A DNA stretch of 64,000 nucleotides from NCBI RefSeq assembly GCF_039652435.2, contig NZ_CP190246.1, positions 2,356,001 to 2,420,000 of the forward strand. Direction: 5' to 3'. This DNA is from Niabella insulamsoli. GTDB lineage: Bacteria; Bacteroidota; Bacteroidia; Chitinophagales; Chitinophagaceae. The translations under genes were made by a program, and so were the position numbers. The notes under the pieces were generated by a model. That model did no database searches. It was not told the DNA's origin and saw nothing but the letters and a program-made list of their open reading frames with translations. Shown here in pieces: positions 61,526-64,000 of the stretch (its first letter is position 1; each line of letters opens with the position of its first letter).

Positions 61526-63811
61526 ATGGCAGTTGTTATCGGTACGCTAAAAAACGCGCGAACAGGCGAGCCGTTTCCCAACGTTTCAATTATTGTTGAC
61601 GATCAATCATCGGTCACTTCCGATGCCTACGGCAACTATTCTATCAACGTTCCTGCAGGCAAACACACCTTTAACATTGTGGGATTTGGGATCCGCGAAA
61701 CTTTGCTCAACATAATGGTCTATACCGACGGAAAGCTGAATATCGACCTGGAAGAACAAATGCCCACTTTGAAGGAAGTCATTGTTTCTGCAGCGAGAAC
61801 AAGAAATATCCGCAATGTTCAAATGGGCGTTTCCCGCTTAAGTATTGCAGAAATTAAAAGAATTCCAACCGTATTTGGAGAGGCTGATATTTTAAGGGCG
61901 ATCACTACTTTGCCTGGCGTGAAAACGGTGGGCGAAGCCAGTACGGGGTTTAATGTGAGAGGGGGTTCAGCCGATCAAAACCTGATTTTATTTAATGAGT
62001 CCACGATTTACAACCCGGCTCATTTTTTCGGTATGTTTTCTTCTTTCAATCCGGAAATCGTAAAAGATGTGGAACTTTATAAAAGTTCCATGCCTGCAAA
62101 ATATGGCGGCCGGCTTTCTTCGGTTCTTGACATTAACAGCAGAGAAGGCAACAAGAAAAAGATTTCGGGTTCTGCCGGCATCGGCCCGGTTACCAGCCGG
62201 CTTCAACTCGAAGGGCCGCTTGCCAAAGACAAAACTTCTTTTATCCTGGGCGCTAGGTCGACTTATGCAAACTGGCTTATCGACTTGCTACCAGAAGAGT
62301 TTGATAAAAGTAAGGCATCCTTCCAGGATTTCAATTTAGGCATCAGTCATCAAATCGATTCCAACAATAATCTTTATCTAAATGGCTACTACAGCCGTGA
62401 TCGGTTTACTTTGAATGAGGACACGCTTTATACATATAATAACAGAAATATCTCACTGAAGTGGAAACGCAACCTGTCAAAACGTTTGCAGGGCGAGCTG
62501 ATCGGTGGTTATGATTATTATAAATACCAGATCAGCAGCGAAGACAATGAAGTCAATGCTTTTAAGCTGGGGTTTGACATCCGTCAGTTGTTCGGAAAAC
62601 TCAACTTTGCCTATTTCCAAAGTCAGCAACATGCTTTTGATTTTGGGTTAAGCGCTACCTCTTACAAATTGAGCCCCGGAAGTTTCCAGCCGGTAAATGA
62701 TAGGTCTTATGTCATTCCCGACACTGTGGAAACGGAATATGCGCTTGAGAACGCCGCTTATTTTACCCACCGGTTTAACCCCACCAATAAGCTGGCAATT
62801 TCTACCGGGCTCAGGTATTCCCTTTATGCCTACGTCGGGCCGCAACAGGTTAGTTATTATCTCGACGGTCAACCGAAAACGGAAGATACGCGCAACAGAA
62901 CAACGGCTTACGAAAAAGGAAAAATCATTAATACGTATTCCGGGCCTGAATTGCGAGTGTCAGTTCGATATGCTTTCACTCCAGACTTTTCAGTGAAAGC
63001 CAGCTATAACACCCAACGGCAATATATTCATCTCTTATCGAACACTACCGCCATTTCGCCTACGGATATCTGGAAACTCAGCGACCCGAATATTCAACCC
63101 CAAATCGGCGACCAGGCTTCACTTGGCTTCTACAAAAACCTGCGCTCCAACACCATCGAAACCTCGATCGAAGTGTATTATAGAAATATTAAAAATTATC
63201 TCGATTACAAGCCCGGCGCCACGCTGTTGATGAACGATCATATTGAAACGGATGTGATCACAACCAAAGGGAAAGCTTACGGTGTCGAACTATTGATAAA
63301 AAAGCCGGTAGGAAAACTCAACGGATGGGTAGGCTACACCTATTCCCGGATTTTATTGAAAGCAGTAGATGGAACACTGGGGAATCTAATCAACGACGGG
63401 GCTTTCTATCCGGCGAACTATGATAAGCCGCACGACTTTATTGTAGCCGGAAATTTCCGAGTCAACCATAGGTTTAGTTTATCCGTCAACAGTACCTATA
63501 GCACGGGGCGGCCCATCACCTACCCCATTGGGCGCTTTTATTATGCCGGTTCGGAACGTGTTTTATATTCCGACAGAAATCAATACAGAATTCCCGATTA
63601 TTACCGTACCGACTTTTCCATGAATATTGAGGGCAACCACAAAGTGCATCAAAAAACACATAATTCCTGGACGATCGGAGTTTATAATTTATTGGGCCGA
63701 CGAAATCCCTACTCTGTTTACTTTGTGTCGGAGCAGGGCCGTATCAACGGGTATAAGCTTTCCATCTTTGGCAGCGCTATACCTTTTATTAACTATAATA
63801 TCCGGTTCTGA
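61526..63811 (+). CDS. FecA-type TonB-dependent receptor, carboxypeptidase-like, plug and barrel part
   Basis: Encodes 761 residues from ATG 61526. A carboxypeptidase-regulatory-like domain comes first (GTLKNARTGEPFPNVSIIVDDQSSVTSDAYGNYSINVPAGKHTF), then a plug (GEADILRAITTLPGVKTVGEASTGFNVRGGSADQNLILFNESTIYNP) and a barrel ending in NYNIRF with the terminal Phe of outer membrane proteins. There is no signal peptide, so export needs fusion to the STN frame. The codons just upstream read HLHEIGIKTGKRPD, a linker found in intact relatives. The DUF4249-type gene after it is the normal partner. Ligand unknown. Confidence 0.88.
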   Translation: MAVVIGTLKNARTGEPFPNVSIIVDDQSSVTSDAYGNYSINVPAGKHTFNIVGFGIRETLLNIMVYTDGKLNIDLEEQMPTLKEVIVSAARTRNIRNVQMGVSRLSIAEIKRIPTVFGEADILRAITTLPGVKTVGEASTGFNVRGGSADQNLILFNESTIYNPAHFFGMFSSFNPEIVKDVELYKSSMPAKYGGRLSSVLDINSREGNKKKISGSAGIGPVTSRLQLEGPLAKDKTSFILGARSTYANWLIDLLPEEFDKSKASFQDFNLGISHQIDSNNNLYLNGYYSRDRFTLNEDTLYTYNNRNISLKWKRNLSKRLQGELIGGYDYYKYQISSEDNEVNAFKLGFDIRQLFGKLNFAYFQSQQHAFDFGLSATSYKLSPGSFQPVNDRSYVIPDTVETEYALENAAYFTHRFNPTNKLAISTGLRYSLYAYVGPQQVSYYLDGQPKTEDTRNRTTAYEKGKIINTYSGPELRVSVRYAFTPDFSVKASYNTQRQYIHLLSNTTAISPTDIWKLSDPNIQPQIGDQASLGFYKNLRSNTIETSIEVYYRNIKNYLDYKPGATLLMNDHIETDVITTKGKAYGVELLIKKPVGKLNGWVGYTYSRILLKAVDGTLGNLINDGAFYPANYDKPHDFIVAGNFRVNHRFSLSVNSTYSTGRPITYPIGRFYYAGSERVLYSDRNQYRIPDYYRTDFSMNIEGNHKVHQKTHNSWTIGVYNLLGRRNPYSVYFVSEQGRINGYKLSIFGSAIPFINYNIRF

Positions 63812-63812
63812 G

Positions 63813-64000
63813 ATGCAAATAAAAACACTATATCCGATAGCGATCCTCTTGTTAGTATTGGTTTCGTGTAAAGAAAGATATTATCCGCAGTTTCAAACTA
63901 CACCAACAGGTTATCTTGTTGTTGAAGGTATTTTAAACGCTGGCAATGAGCCGACGTTGCTCACCATTTCAAGAACTTTCCCGATGTCTGGAGAAGGTGG
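63813..64000 (+). CDS. DUF4249-type lipoprotein, N-terminal part (runs off the window)
   Basis: An ATG at 63813, one base after the receptor stop codon, opens a frame to the window edge. It encodes a lipoprotein signal peptide (MQIKTLYPIAILLLVLVSCK, lipobox VLVSC) and the start of a beta-rich domain (TGYLVVEGILNAGNEPTLLTIS). This matches the N-terminus of DUF4249 proteins, which follow FecA-type receptors in Bacteroidota and probably act as surface partners. Only 62 residues are visible. Confidence 0.8.
   Translation, partial: MQIKTLYPIAILLLVLVSCKERYYPQFQTTPTGYLVVEGILNAGNEPTLLTISRTFPMSGEG

Overview
The window comes from a Bacteroidota chromosome, most likely the family Chitinophagaceae. The evidence is a DNA of moderate GC, start codons without clear Shine-Dalgarno sites, outer-membrane receptors with STN, carboxypeptidase-like, plug and barrel domains, a DUF4249-type lipoprotein start, several 3-keto-glycoside-hydrolase (DUF1080) proteins, the bacillithiol protein YtxJ and small HTH/outer-membrane gene pairs. 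The assignment is inferred from gene content only.

Layout. 0-4.7 kb: start of an MFS transporter, aroQ, a hypothetical, recN, a small membrane protein, a PAP2 phosphatase and fabI. 4.8-7.5 kb (minus): three enzymes fitting the non-phosphorylating L-fuconate/L-rhamnonate pathway. 7.6-9.4 kb: grpE-dnaJ. 9.6-14.4 kb: tandem pair of large exported plug-domain proteins without barrels. 14.5-25.7 kb: housekeeping block (Nif3-like, zinc ribbon protein, der, era, initiator tRNA, cdd, folB, trxB) with a GOB-like subclass B3 metallo-beta-lactamase and a prolyl oligopeptidase.

25.7-37.2 kb looks accessory. It holds an HTH/outer-membrane-protein pair, then an A+T-rich cluster of a Cys-rich exported microprotein, two 6-bladed propeller proteins and a thioredoxin-like lipoprotein, then a transglutaminase-like protein and an O-antigen-ligase-like membrane protein. 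Related palindromic repeats are scattered through this stretch. One sits in frame inside the outer membrane protein gene.

37.3-40.1 kb: a PPi-type phosphofructokinase and pyruvate kinase. 40.1-42.5 kb: a DUF1080 lipoprotein, a cytochrome c and a TIM-barrel isomerase, probably for 3-keto-sugar use. 44-49.6 kb: leuC-leuD-leuA-like-leuB, followed by ytxJ and an elongator-type tRNA-Met. 50-55.6 kb: a TPR/LuxR-type regulator, small membrane proteins and a BNR-repeat protein.

The two strongest unusual signals are at the right end. From 55.8 to 60.3 kb the same overlapping gene order occurs twice: small protein, 7-TM protein, histidine kinase, with a single NarL-type response regulator between the copies. 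At 61.0-63.8 kb a FecA-type TonB-dependent receptor is split into two frames exactly at an A AAA AAG heptamer that is in the right phase for a -1 ribosomal frameshift. The window ends in a lipoprotein gene of the DUF4249 type.
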